Shown: piece after piece, positions 16,094-23,887 of the stretch
Layout of the letters: the number at the start of each line of letters is the position of its first letter
Numbering within the stretch: position 1 is the stretch's first letter
Source of the DNA: CAZPGL01 sp964586175
GTDB lineage: Bacteria > Actinomycetota > Acidimicrobiia > Acidimicrobiales > MedAcidi-G1
Assembly (NCBI GenBank): GCA_964586175.1
Contig: CAZPGL010000005.1
Location: 1-64,000 of the forward strand
DNA: 64,000 nt
Direction: 5' to 3'
Program-made: the position numbers and the translations under genes
The notes under the pieces: generated by a model
What the model was told of the DNA's origin: nothing
Databases searched by the model: none
What the model saw: only the letters and a program-made list of their open reading frames with translations

Positions 16094-17536
16094 ATGTCCC
16101 CGCCCGATCCACCAGCCGACACCGCTCCCCGGCCGGTCGTCATCGGTGCCGGCCCCGCCGGACTAACCGCCGCCTACACATTCGGCAAGGCTGGCGTGAC
16201 CACCACGGTGCTCGAGGCCGACGACGTGGTGGGCGGGATCAGCCGCACCGTCCTGCGGGACGGCTGGCGCTTCGACATCGGCGGTCACCGCTTCTTCACC
16301 AAGGTCCGGGCCGTCTCCAACCTGTGGCACGAGATCCTCGACGACGACGACTTCCTGCTCCGTCCCCGCATGAGCCGCATCTTCTACCGGGGGAAGTTCT
16401 ACGACTATCCCTTGCGGGCCACCAACGCCCTGCGCAACCTGGGGATCATCGAAGCCGTGCGCTGCGCACTGTCGTACCTGTGGGTCCGTGTGCGCCCCCC
16501 CAAGGACCAGACCCACTTCGAAGGCTGGGTGGCGGCCCGGTTCGGCTGGCGGCTCTACGGGACCTTCTTCAAGACCTACACCGAGAAGGTGTGGGGGGTC
16601 CCGGCCACCGAACTGCAGGCCGACTGGGCCGCCCAGCGGATCAAGAACCTGTCCTTGTTCCGCGCCGTCCTCAACTCGCTGATGCCCCGCCGCAAACAGA
16701 CGGAGATCACCAGTCTCATCGAGGAGTTCGAGTACCCGCGCCATGGCCCCGGAATGATGTGGGAACGGTGTCACGAACTGGTGACCGCCCAGGGTTCCGA
16801 CGTCCTGCTCGAGCATCCGGTGCGGCGCATCCGGCACGCCGACGGGAGGGTCCACAGTGTCGAAGCCGAGGGACCCGACGGTCCGGTGGTCCTGCCGGCA
16901 TCCCATGTCATCTCGTCGATGCCTCTCCCCCACCTGCTGGCCGCCATGGACCCGCCGGTGCCGGGCGACGTCCGGGCTGCGGCCGAAGGCCTGGGGTTCC
17001 GGGACTTCCTCACCGTGGCCCTCGTGGTACCCGAAGCCGACGGGTTCCCCGACAACTGGATCTACATCCACGCCCCCGACGTGGAGGTGGGTCGGGTCCA
17101 GAACTTCGGGCAATGGTCACCGCACATGGTCAAGGAAGGCCGTACCTGCCTGGGCCTCGAGTACTTCGTCACCGAGGGCGACCACCTCTGGACGGCCGAC
17201 GACGCCGACCTGGTGGCGTTGGCCACCCGGGAAATGGCCCAGCTCGGCCTGCTCGATCCGAGCCACGTCGAGGCCGGCCACGTCGTGCGCATGCCCAAGG
17301 CCTACCCCATGTACGACGCCGACTACCAGGCCCACGTCGAGACCATGCGGTGCTGGCTGACCGACCACGCCACCAACGTGTACCCCGTCGGCCGCAACGG
17401 GATGCACCGCTACAACAATCAGGACCACTCCATGCTGACCGCCATGCTGAGCGTTCAGAACGTCCTCGGCGCCGACCACGACGTATGGCAGGTCAACGTC
17501 GAGGAGGACTACCACGAGGAGATCGGCACCCGGTGA
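16094..17536 (+). CDS. FAD-dependent amine-oxidase/UDP-galactopyranose-mutase-like flavoprotein
   Basis: A 480-residue flavoprotein. The N-terminal dinucleotide-binding motif is VIGAGPAGLTAAY (about 15-27), followed by GGISRT and DIGGHRFFTK, the FAD-contact pattern shared by protoporphyrinogen oxidase-like and UDP-galactopyranose-mutase-like enzymes. A C-terminal NGMHRYNNQDHSM segment closes the FAD site. Homologues usually sit among envelope-sugar genes, and here it is divergent from two membrane glycosyltransferases. A role in making or modifying a lipid-linked sugar is therefore inferred; the substrate is unknown. A TACGCT hexamer at 16056-16061 gives a leader of about 30 nt. Confidence 0.75.
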   Translation: MSPPDPPADTAPRPVVIGAGPAGLTAAYTFGKAGVTTTVLEADDVVGGISRTVLRDGWRFDIGGHRFFTKVRAVSNLWHEILDDDDFLLRPRMSRIFYRGKFYDYPLRATNALRNLGIIEAVRCALSYLWVRVRPPKDQTHFEGWVAARFGWRLYGTFFKTYTEKVWGVPATELQADWAAQRIKNLSLFRAVLNSLMPRRKQTEITSLIEEFEYPRHGPGMMWERCHELVTAQGSDVLLEHPVRRIRHADGRVHSVEAEGPDGPVVLPASHVISSMPLPHLLAAMDPPVPGDVRAAAEGLGFRDFLTVALVVPEADGFPDNWIYIHAPDVEVGRVQNFGQWSPHMVKEGRTCLGLEYFVTEGDHLWTADDADLVALATREMAQLGLLDPSHVEAGHVVRMPKAYPMYDADYQAHVETMRCWLTDHATNVYPVGRNGMHRYNNQDHSMLTAMLSVQNVLGADHDVWQVNVEEDYHEEIGTR

Positions 17537-17573
17537 CCCTGTCCGGCCCGGGCAGCCCGGCAAAGAGGGAAAA

Positions 17574-17612
17574 CAGGTGGTCACGGACCGTGGTGACCTG
17601 ACCACAACCTGT
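17574..17612 (+). promoter_or_regulatory. Overlapping alternative hairpins/operator after the FAD gene
   Basis: ACAGGT (17574-17579) and ACCTGT (17607-17612) bracket a segment that can pair in two exclusive ways. GGTCAC (17579-17584) pairs with GTGACC (17593-17598), or CAGGTGGTCA (17575-17584) pairs with the bulged TGACCACAACCTG (17599-17611). It lies 38 nt after the FAD gene stop and about 110 nt before the next start. It could be a terminator without U-tract, an operator, or a switchable leader element. Confidence 0.3.
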
Positions 17613-17724
17613 CCGAGCATCCCCGTTTGACGTCGGCGGCCACTTCTACCGTTGTACCTGACAGATGGAGCTGGCGCGACGATGCGCCGGACCGACTGCA
17701 AACCAACAAAGGGGTTTTACCATC

Positions 17725-18048
17725 ATGATGGCAACCATCCTCACCCTGATCGTCCTTGCGATGATCTTCCAGGGTGTTCTGGCTGTGCTCGACAGCATCC
17801 TCGACACCGTCGGTGTCAACGCGATCCTGTCCGGCATCCCGGTCATCGGTGCGAACCTGACGCTCATCTGGGCGGTCCTGTTCGTGATGATCACCGACAT
17901 CACCGGCATTCCGTATGGAGCGTCCACCGAGGTTCTCGGCATGGGCGACTTCGGCATGCAGGTCGGGACGGCAATCGCCATCCTGGCCTTCATTCCGGTG
18001 AAGGACGCTGTGATCAGCGCCGTCGGGAAGGGCCTGAGCCGCGGCTGA
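17725..18048 (+). CDS. Small three-helix membrane protein, unknown
   Basis: A 107-residue hydrophobic protein starting MMATIL, with membrane segments at about 3-25, 34-58 and 76-92, and a short Lys/Arg-containing C-terminus. I do not recognise the family. I prefer the ATG at 17725, preceded by AAAGGGG at good distance, over an in-frame ATG at 17665 that would add a polar N-terminal extension. A strong intrinsic terminator follows within 15 nt of the stop, so this is a single-gene transcript and probably highly expressed. Codon use near the start is less GC-biased than in neighbours. Confidence 0.7.
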   Translation: MMATILTLIVLAMIFQGVLAVLDSILDTVGVNAILSGIPVIGANLTLIWAVLFVMITDITGIPYGASTEVLGMGDFGMQVGTAIAILAFIPVKDAVISAVGKGLSRG

Positions 18049-18060
18049 TCTCGATCGGCC

Positions 18061-18105
18061 GGAACGCCCCCGCAGCTTCCGGGCTGCGGGGGCGTTCCCC
18101 GTTTT
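18061..18105 (+). terminator. Strong rho-independent terminator
   Basis: A perfect 16-bp stem (18061-18076 with 18083-18098) closes a TTCCGG loop and is followed by CCGTTTT. It ends the transcript of the small membrane protein and insulates the SOS-controlled alkB promoter that starts about 20 nt further on. It is the clearest intrinsic terminator in the window. Confidence 0.92.
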
Positions 18106-18123
18106 GGGGCCATGCCATGGGAC

Positions 18124-18144
18124 CGAACATCTGTTCGATATACT
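18124..18144 (+). promoter_or_regulatory. LexA (SOS) box overlapping the alkB promoter
   Basis: CGAACATCTGTTCG (18124-18137) is a perfect palindrome matching the Gram-positive/actinobacterial LexA consensus CGAAC-N4-GTTCG. It abuts the -10 hexamer TATACT (18139-18144), and the GTG start codon is 6 nt further, so transcription should begin at the start codon. LexA bound here would block RNA polymerase directly. Confidence 0.85.
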
Positions 18145-18150
18145 GTGGGG

Positions 18151-18795
18151 GTGCTCCAGACCACCCTCTTCGGCACCGGCCCCTTCGCCCTCACACCGCT
18201 CGCCACCTCGGTGCACCGGCATTCCCTCGAGCCCGGTGCCTGGGTCGACACGGCCGACCGTTGGGTACAGGGAGCCGACGACCTCTACGCTGCCCTCGTC
18301 CACAAGCTGGACTGGCGACAGGGGCATCGCTGGATCATCGACCACCATGTCATCGAGCCCCGCCTGACCGCCGGCGTCCCCGAGCACGGGCCGATCGCCC
18401 AGCGGCTCGACGCCATGGGTGACGCCCTCGGCGAGCACTACGGGCGGCCGTTCCGGGCCGCCTGGTGCAACCACTACCGCAACGGCGACGACAGCGTCGC
18501 CTGGCACCACGACCGGCTCCCGGTGGGGATCGGACACCAGACCGTCGCCCTGGTGTCCCTCGGCGGCCCCCGGACCCTGCGGTTCCGACCCGCCGGCGGA
18601 GGGCGATCCAGAGGCTTCCCTCTCCATTCGGGCGACCTGCTGGTCGTCGGCGATCGCACCCAGCACCGCCACGAGCACGCCGTACCCAAGGTGGCCAGCG
18701 CGTCGCCGCGTATCAGCATCGTCTTCCGCTGTCCCCTCCCACCATCCAACGAGCCACCTACCGGCGGCTTCGAAGGCCGATCCCGAGCGCGCTAG
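18151..18795 (+). CDS. alkB: AlkB-type 2-oxoglutarate/Fe(II) dioxygenase, SOS-controlled
   Basis: A 214-residue DNA-repair dioxygenase that oxidatively removes alkyl lesions from DNA bases. The Fe(II) ligands are His119 and Asp121 (WHHD) and the distal His176 (EHAVP). Arg187 in PRISIVFR binds 2-oxoglutarate. The N-terminal substrate lid region is present. The GTG at 18151 is chosen because it sits 6 nt after TATACT; an in-frame ATG at 18112 would place the promoter inside the gene. SOS control fits a role in damage repair but differs from E. coli, where alkB is under Ada. Confidence 0.9.
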   Translation: MLQTTLFGTGPFALTPLATSVHRHSLEPGAWVDTADRWVQGADDLYAALVHKLDWRQGHRWIIDHHVIEPRLTAGVPEHGPIAQRLDAMGDALGEHYGRPFRAAWCNHYRNGDDSVAWHHDRLPVGIGHQTVALVSLGGPRTLRFRPAGGGRSRGFPLHSGDLLVVGDRTQHRHEHAVPKVASASPRISIVFRCPLPPSNEPPTGGFEGRSRAR

Positions 18796-18835
18796 GTTCG
18801 CCGACGGCAACCGGCGACAGGAGAGTGCTCGACCC

Positions 18836-19579
18836 ATGGGACGATTCGAAGGACGGGTGGCGATGCTCACCGGTGCGGCGTCGGGCCTCGGCCGCACCAC
18901 CGCCCTGGCCATGGCCGCCGAGGGCGCCGAGGTCGTTGGTGTCGACATCGACGGCAAGGGCCTCGAAGCCACCATCGCCGAACGGCCCGACCGTATCTCC
19001 GGCGTGGAGGCCGACATCACCCGCCGCGACGCCTGCCACGGGGCCGTGGCCGAGGTCATCGAGCGCCACGGTCGACTCGACATCCTCGGCAACATCGCCG
19101 GGATCGCCCGGAGCGAGCACGTCACCGACGTCACCGAGGACCAGTGGAACCTGATGCTCGGCGTCAACGTGTCCGGTGTCTACTGGTGCGCCCAGGCGGC
19201 CCTCCCCCACCTCCTCGAAACCGACGGCACCATCATCAACATCGCCTCCAACGCCGGGTTGATGGGTCAGGCCTACACGGTCGCCTATTGCGCCACCAAG
19301 GGCGCGGTCGTCAACATGACCCGGGCACTGGCCATGGAGTACGTCAAGACCGGCATACGGGTGAATGCCATCGCCCCAGGCGGCATCGACACCCCCCTGG
19401 TCCACAACTACTCAATGCCCGACGACGTCGACTTCACCCTCGTCCAGCCGTACGTCGGCATGCGGGGCATGGCCGACCCGGCCGACATCGCCGAGGTGTT
19501 CACCTTCCTCGCGTCGGACGCCGCCCGAGGCATGCACGGCGCCATCGTGTCGGTCGACGCCGGCGTCACCGCCGGCTGA
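18836..19579 (+). CDS. Short-chain dehydrogenase/reductase
   Basis: A 247-residue classical SDR. It has the NAD(P) motif TGAASGLG (12-19), Asp39 in VDID suggesting NAD(H), NIAG near 85, Ser in NIASNAG and the YCATK active site. The ATG is preceded by GGAGAG. A TTG-initiated P450 gene begins 4 nt after its stop, so the two form an operon and may act on the same hydroxylated substrate. The substrate is unknown; SDRs of this type commonly oxidise alcohols in steroid, terpenoid or fatty-acid catabolism. Confidence 0.85.
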   Translation: MGRFEGRVAMLTGAASGLGRTTALAMAAEGAEVVGVDIDGKGLEATIAERPDRISGVEADITRRDACHGAVAEVIERHGRLDILGNIAGIARSEHVTDVTEDQWNLMLGVNVSGVYWCAQAALPHLLETDGTIINIASNAGLMGQAYTVAYCATKGAVVNMTRALAMEYVKTGIRVNAIAPGGIDTPLVHNYSMPDDVDFTLVQPYVGMRGMADPADIAEVFTFLASDAARGMHGAIVSVDAGVTAG

Positions 19580-19583
19580 TCCC

Positions 19584-20756
19584 TTGACCTCAGCCGTCGA
19601 CCGCCCCGACCTGGCCATCGACACCCTGCCCGGCGAGGCCTTCCACCGGCTCTGCGCCAGGTTGCGGAACCAGGGGGAGGTCGTCAAGGTCCGCTACCTG
19701 GATGCCCCGGCGCTCCTGTTCACCACCAACGACACCGTCGTGGCCGCGTTCCGCGACAACGAGCGTTTTCCCGCCGGCGCCCACTACGAGATCGTGATCG
19801 AGCCGGTCCAAGGGCGCACCTTCGAGAGCATGGACGGCGACGACCACAACCTGTACCGGCGGCTGGCCCAACCGGCGTTCCGGTCCCGGGCGATCGACCG
19901 CTTCGACGCCGGGGGCCTCGCCGCCACCGCCCACCGGGTCGTCGACCGGTTCGCCGAGAACGGTGCGGCCGACCTGATGGCCGACTTCTGTGCCGTCTTC
20001 CCGTTCTGGGTGATCGCCGCCAAGTTGGGCCTGCCACCTGCCGATCACGAGCAGCTGCGCCGCTGGTCGTTCGACCTGCTCGGCTTCCACCGCGATCCCG
20101 GGCCGGCCATGGCCGCCCGCGCCGAGTTCGACGAGCACCTGGCGCCGCGATTCGATGAACGGCGACGACACCCGACCGACGACGTCCTGTCGGCGATGCT
20201 CCATCACGAGGTGGACGGTCGGCGACTCACCGACGAAGAGGTCGCCTCCCACATCCGCATGTTCTTCGCCGCCGGGGCCGCCACCACCTACCACGCCATC
20301 GGCAACCTGCTATCCGTTCTGTTCACCCTCCCCGGGATCCACCACCTGGCCATGACCGACCACGCGTCGCGGCCGGCGATCGTCGAGGAGCTGCTCCGCT
20401 TCGAACCGCCTCTCGGCGTCCTCCCCCGCATCGCCACGATCGACACGACCTGGCGCGGTATCGACATTCCGGCGGGCTCCTTGCTCCTGTTCGGGGTGGC
20501 GTCGGCCAACCGGGACCCGGCGGTCTTCGACGATCCCGACACGTTCCGGATCGACCGCCCGCCGGGTCCCGTCATCTCCTTCGGCTCCGGGCCCCACTTC
20601 TGCCCGGGGTCCCACCTGGCCCGTCGGGAGTTGGCCGTGGCCTTGGACGTCCTGCTCGAACGCCTTCCCAGGCTGCGGTCCGCCGACCCGGACGGGCTGT
20701 CTCCCGAAGGATCGACCCTCCGGGCTCCCCGAAGCGTCCACGCCGCCTGGGGCTGA
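19584..20756 (+). CDS. Cytochrome P450
   Basis: A 390-residue soluble bacterial P450. The I-helix oxygen-activation motif is AGAATT (230-235), the K-helix ExxR is Glu269-Arg272, and the heme loop is FGSGPHFCPG with proximal Cys340. I infer a TTG start at 19584, 4 nt after the upstream stop; the frame is open further upstream but overlaps the SDR. It needs a ferredoxin and reductase, neither of which is in the window. Co-transcription with an SDR suggests hydroxylation followed by oxidation of the alcohol. The CYP family cannot be assigned by eye. Confidence 0.9.
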   Translation: MTSAVDRPDLAIDTLPGEAFHRLCARLRNQGEVVKVRYLDAPALLFTTNDTVVAAFRDNERFPAGAHYEIVIEPVQGRTFESMDGDDHNLYRRLAQPAFRSRAIDRFDAGGLAATAHRVVDRFAENGAADLMADFCAVFPFWVIAAKLGLPPADHEQLRRWSFDLLGFHRDPGPAMAARAEFDEHLAPRFDERRRHPTDDVLSAMLHHEVDGRRLTDEEVASHIRMFFAAGAATTYHAIGNLLSVLFTLPGIHHLAMTDHASRPAIVEELLRFEPPLGVLPRIATIDTTWRGIDIPAGSLLLFGVASANRDPAVFDDPDTFRIDRPPGPVISFGSGPHFCPGSHLARRELAVALDVLLERLPRLRSADPDGLSPEGSTLRAPRSVHAAWG

Positions 20757-20787
20757 TCCGGTCCCCGGCGGCCGGTACCGTGTCGAC

Positions 20788-21429
20788 ATGGGCACTGCCG
20801 ATCTGGTCCTGGGTGTCGACCTCGACGGGGTGTGCGGCGACTACACGACGGCCTTCCGGACCGTGGTCGCCACCGAACTGGGCGTCGACGAGAGCGCCTT
20901 ACCGCTGGAACGCGGCTGGGATTTCGCCGAATGGGGTCTGTCGCCGGAGGAGTTCCAGCGCCTCCACACCCTCGCCGTCAACGAACACCGGATGCTCCGG
21001 AACATGCCGGTCTTCGACCACGCTGCCGAGGTGCTGTGGCGCCTCTCGGATGCCGGGGTCTGGATCCGGGTCATCACCCACCGCCTCTACGTCAACTGGG
21101 GCCACGCCACGGCCATCGCCGACACCGTCGAGTGGCTGGACCAGGCCCGGATCCCGTACCGGGACATCTGCTTCCTGGGCGCCAAACCCGAGGTCGAGGC
21201 GGACATCTACATCGACGACGCTGCCCACAACGTCGAGGCCCTCCGCGACTCGGGCAACACGGTCATCGTGTTCGATGCCCCCTACAACCGGCATCTTCCC
21301 GGCCCCCGGGCCACCGACTGGCTGGACTGCGAACAGCGCATCCTGGAGTTGGCCGCGGCCATGGGTCGGGAGATCCAGGTTCAGCTGCCCGGCCTCGGCG
21401 CCGGCACCGACCGCCTGGCCGGCGCCTGA
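20788..21429 (+). CDS. HAD-superfamily NT5C-like 5'-nucleotidase
   Basis: A 213-residue phosphohydrolase. Motif I DLDGVCGDY carries the two catalytic aspartates, motif II is VITHR, and motif III/IV is the Lys in AKPEVEADIYIDDAAHN. This matches the 5'(3')-deoxyribonucleotidase type. It probably dephosphorylates nucleotides or a small phosphate ester. The ATG lies 6 nt after TACCGT (20776-20781), a leaderless pattern, so it is expressed independently of the P450 gene. It is convergent with the crotonase gene ending at 21447. Confidence 0.8.
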   Translation: MGTADLVLGVDLDGVCGDYTTAFRTVVATELGVDESALPLERGWDFAEWGLSPEEFQRLHTLAVNEHRMLRNMPVFDHAAEVLWRLSDAGVWIRVITHRLYVNWGHATAIADTVEWLDQARIPYRDICFLGAKPEVEADIYIDDAAHNVEALRDSGNTVIVFDAPYNRHLPGPRATDWLDCEQRILELAAAMGREIQVQLPGLGAGTDRLAGA

Positions 21430-21446
21430 CCGTCCGGGCGACCCGC

Positions 21447-22247
21447 TCAGCGGCGCCGAAACTTCGGCGTCCGCTTCTCAGCGAAGGCCCGCGGGCCCTC
21501 GGTGGCATCGTCGGAACTGAACACCGCCATCCCGTACTCCTGCTCGTGGGCGAAGGCCTCGGCCTCGGTCATCCCCGACGTCTCCCGTAGCGTGCGCAAC
21601 ACGGCCTCGACGGCCAGCGGGCCGTTGGCGGCCACCGTGTCGGCGATCTCCCGGGCTCGGGCCAGCGCCGTACCGTCGGGCACCACGTGGCCGACCAGAC
21701 CCAGCGCCTTCGCCTCGGCCGCCGACACGTGCCGTCCGGTCAACAGGATGTCGGCCGCCTCGGTGTAGGGGATCTGCCGGGCCAGGCGGACCGCCGATCC
21801 CCCCATCGGGTACAGCGACCACCGGACTTCCGAGACCCCGAACATGGCGCTCTCCCCGGCCACACGGATGTCGGTGCCCTGCAGGATCTCGGTACCGCCG
21901 GCGATGGCGGTACCTTCGACGGCGGCGATGACCGGAACCCGGGGGTGGCAGGTCTTGAGCAGGCCGTCGTAGATGAACCCTGAGCCCTCACGCTCCATGC
22001 GCCCGGCCACGTCGTAGTCGTCGGTTGCATCGGCGTCGCCGGCCATGGCCCGCAGGTCCATGCCGGCCGAAAAGTGGTCGCCGGCCCCGGTGAGCACCAC
22101 GACTCGGATGTCCATCTCGTGGTCGACCATGTCCCAGACGTCGGCCAGACGGGCGAACATGGCCAGGGTCATGGCGTTCCGTCGCTGGGGACGGTTCATC
22201 GTGACGGTCAGAATGGGGCCGTCCCGCTCGACGAGGAGATCGGACAT
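21447..22247 (-). CDS. Enoyl-CoA hydratase/isomerase (crotonase family)
   Basis: A 266-residue crotonase-fold protein acting on acyl-CoA thioesters. The oxyanion-hole segments are FSAGMDLRAM and GTAIAGGTEI. The Glu at the end of the second is one likely catalytic residue, and the region SEVRWSLYP holds the other. The C-terminal SSDDATEGPRAFAEKR is typical of enoyl-CoA hydratases that help form the trimer. It starts 14 nt after the nucleotidyltransferase stop, in an operon with it and the EchA20-like gene. The exact substrate is unknown. Confidence 0.87.
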   Translation of the reverse strand: MSDLLVERDGPILTVTMNRPQRRNAMTLAMFARLADVWDMVDHEMDIRVVVLTGAGDHFSAGMDLRAMAGDADATDDYDVAGRMEREGSGFIYDGLLKTCHPRVPVIAAVEGTAIAGGTEILQGTDIRVAGESAMFGVSEVRWSLYPMGGSAVRLARQIPYTEAADILLTGRHVSAAEAKALGLVGHVVPDGTALARAREIADTVAANGPLAVEAVLRTLRETSGMTEAEAFAHEQEYGMAVFSSDDATEGPRAFAEKRTPKFRRR

Positions 22248-22261
22248 GACCGGTGCCCCGC

Positions 22262-23107
22262 TCAGCCCGCGTCGACGGCGAAGGCGGCCCGGGCCACCTC
22301 CAGGTCGGCGGGGCCGGTGATGCCGATCCACTGCTCGTCGCTGCGGACCACCTCGATCTCGAGCAGGCCCTGGGACCGCTGCTCGTCGAGAGCCTCGGGA
22401 AGTAGGAACTCGGCCGACGGATCGTCGCTGTAGAGGTGGTGGAAGGTCACCCACTGGCCGCCGAGCCGATCGACGGCCGCCGCCGGAAGCCCCCACAGGT
22501 TCATCGACACCGGCTCTGTCGCCGCCAGCGAACCCGGCGGATCGTCGGCGACGATGCCGTCACCCTCCCGCCGGATGCCATGGGTCTCGACCAGTTCGAC
22601 CAACCGGTCGCCGTCTACCCGGCACACGCCTCGAGACACCGGGCCCGACGCCGACAGCGTGTGCCCCAACTCGAAGGCGACCAGCACCGCCCGCTCGCCG
22701 CCTCCGCTGCACATGGCGTCCACAGCCCGCTGGATGCCGGTCGGACCGTAGTGGTCGTCGGCGTTGATGATGATCGCCGGTCCCGACAGGGCGTCAGCGG
22801 CGCTGAGCACGGCGTGCCCGGTCCCCCACGGCTTGGCCCGATGGGGTCCGAACACATCCTGGTGGACGACGGTGACCACAGTGATGTCGCCGTGCTGGCG
22901 GTGGAGATGTGCGGCCAACGCCTCGTCCAGGTCGGTGCGGGCGATCACAACTACCCCGCCGAGGCCCAGGGATACGGCGTCGCGGATGGCGTAGTCCAGG
23001 AAGGCCTCACCGTCGGGCCCGACGTCGATCAACTGTTTGGTGCCACCGAAGCGGGAACCCAACCCGCCGGCCATGACGACCAGGGTGATGTCGGCCGGAG
23101 TGTTCAC
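22262..23107 (-). CDS. NTP transferase-like nucleotidyltransferase
   Basis: A 281-residue protein of the GT-A-like nucleotidyltransferase fold. The N-terminal nucleotide-binding signature is MAGGLGSRFGGTKQL (about 12-26), and the metal-binding INADDHYG lies near residue 116. It resembles sugar-phosphate or phosphonate nucleotidyltransferases. The GTG start is 6 nt after the EchA20-like stop, so it sits in the crotonase operon, an odd place for an NDP-sugar enzyme. Product and pathway are unknown. Confidence 0.72.
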   Translation of the reverse strand: MNTPADITLVVMAGGLGSRFGGTKQLIDVGPDGEAFLDYAIRDAVSLGLGGVVVIARTDLDEALAAHLHRQHGDITVVTVVHQDVFGPHRAKPWGTGHAVLSAADALSGPAIIINADDHYGPTGIQRAVDAMCSGGGERAVLVAFELGHTLSASGPVSRGVCRVDGDRLVELVETHGIRREGDGIVADDPPGSLAATEPVSMNLWGLPAAAVDRLGGQWVTFHHLYSDDPSAEFLLPEALDEQRSQGLLEIEVVRSDEQWIGITGPADLEVARAAFAVDAG

Positions 23108-23113
23108 CTCGGC

Positions 23114-23878
23114 TCAGTCCGCGGCGGCGTTGGGTGCCCGGTCGCCCCGGAGGAACGCGTCCCGGGCCTCGTCGCCGTGCCCCTGCAGGTTCAGTTCGAA
23201 GGTGAACCCCTGTTCGAAGCGGTAACTGGTGAGCACGTCGACCGGGTCGATGCCGTTCAGGCTCTCCTTGGCCGCCCGGATGACCTGCCCGTTCTTGGCT
23301 GCGATCACTCCGGCCACCCGCTGCGCGGTGCCGGCCAGCTCGTCGGCTGGCACCACCTCGAGCACCGACCCGAAAGCGCGGAGTTCCTCAGCGGTGGCCG
23401 GCTCGCAGCTGTAGAGCATCCAGCGGGCCCGATGGGCGGGCACCAGACGGTGCAGATGGGTGGCGGCACCGAGGGCCCCGTTGTCGACCTCGGGCAACCC
23501 GAAGGCCACGCCCTCGGCGGCCACGATCACGTCGGCATTGCCCACCAACCCGATCCCGGTCCCCAAGCAGAAGCCGTTGACGGCGGCCACGACTGGCACC
23601 GGGCACTCGTAGACGGCGCGGAAGGCCTCGAAGCACGAACGGTTGGCCTCGACCACCCCCTGATGGCCCGGCAGCTGCTGCATCTCCTTGATGTCGACCC
23701 CGGCACAGAACCCCCGCCCGGTCGCCGTCAGCACGACGGCCCGCACGTCACTGCGGGAGCGGTACCCGTCGAGGATGTCGGCGACCCCGTAGGTGTCGGC
23801 GATGTTGAGCGCGTTGACCGGCGGGTTGTCCATGACGACGGTCGCCACCCCGGCGTCGATCGTCTCGTGGAGGGCCAT
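23114..23878 (-). CDS. echA20: EchA20-like ring-opening acyl-CoA hydrolase (crotonase family)
   Basis: A 254-residue crotonase. From memory it is close along its whole length to mycobacterial EchA20, sharing GVDIKEMQ (60-67), AFRAVYEC (85-92), GLPEVDNGALGAATHL (128 onward) and the C-terminal EQGFTFELN. EchA20 belongs to the KstR2 regulon and hydrolyses the last bicyclic CoA thioester of steroid catabolism, opening ring D. That role here is inferred. The rest of the pathway (IpdAB, IpdC, FadD3) is not in this window. The ATG is 6 nt after a TAGGGT hexamer that overlaps the thiolase stop, so an internal leaderless promoter is possible. Confidence 0.8.
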   Translation of the reverse strand: MALHETIDAGVATVVMDNPPVNALNIADTYGVADILDGYRSRSDVRAVVLTATGRGFCAGVDIKEMQQLPGHQGVVEANRSCFEAFRAVYECPVPVVAAVNGFCLGTGIGLVGNADVIVAAEGVAFGLPEVDNGALGAATHLHRLVPAHRARWMLYSCEPATAEELRAFGSVLEVVPADELAGTAQRVAGVIAAKNGQVIRAAKESLNGIDPVDVLTSYRFEQGFTFELNLQGHGDEARDAFLRGDRAPNAAAD

Positions 23879-23887
23879 GCTCGGACC

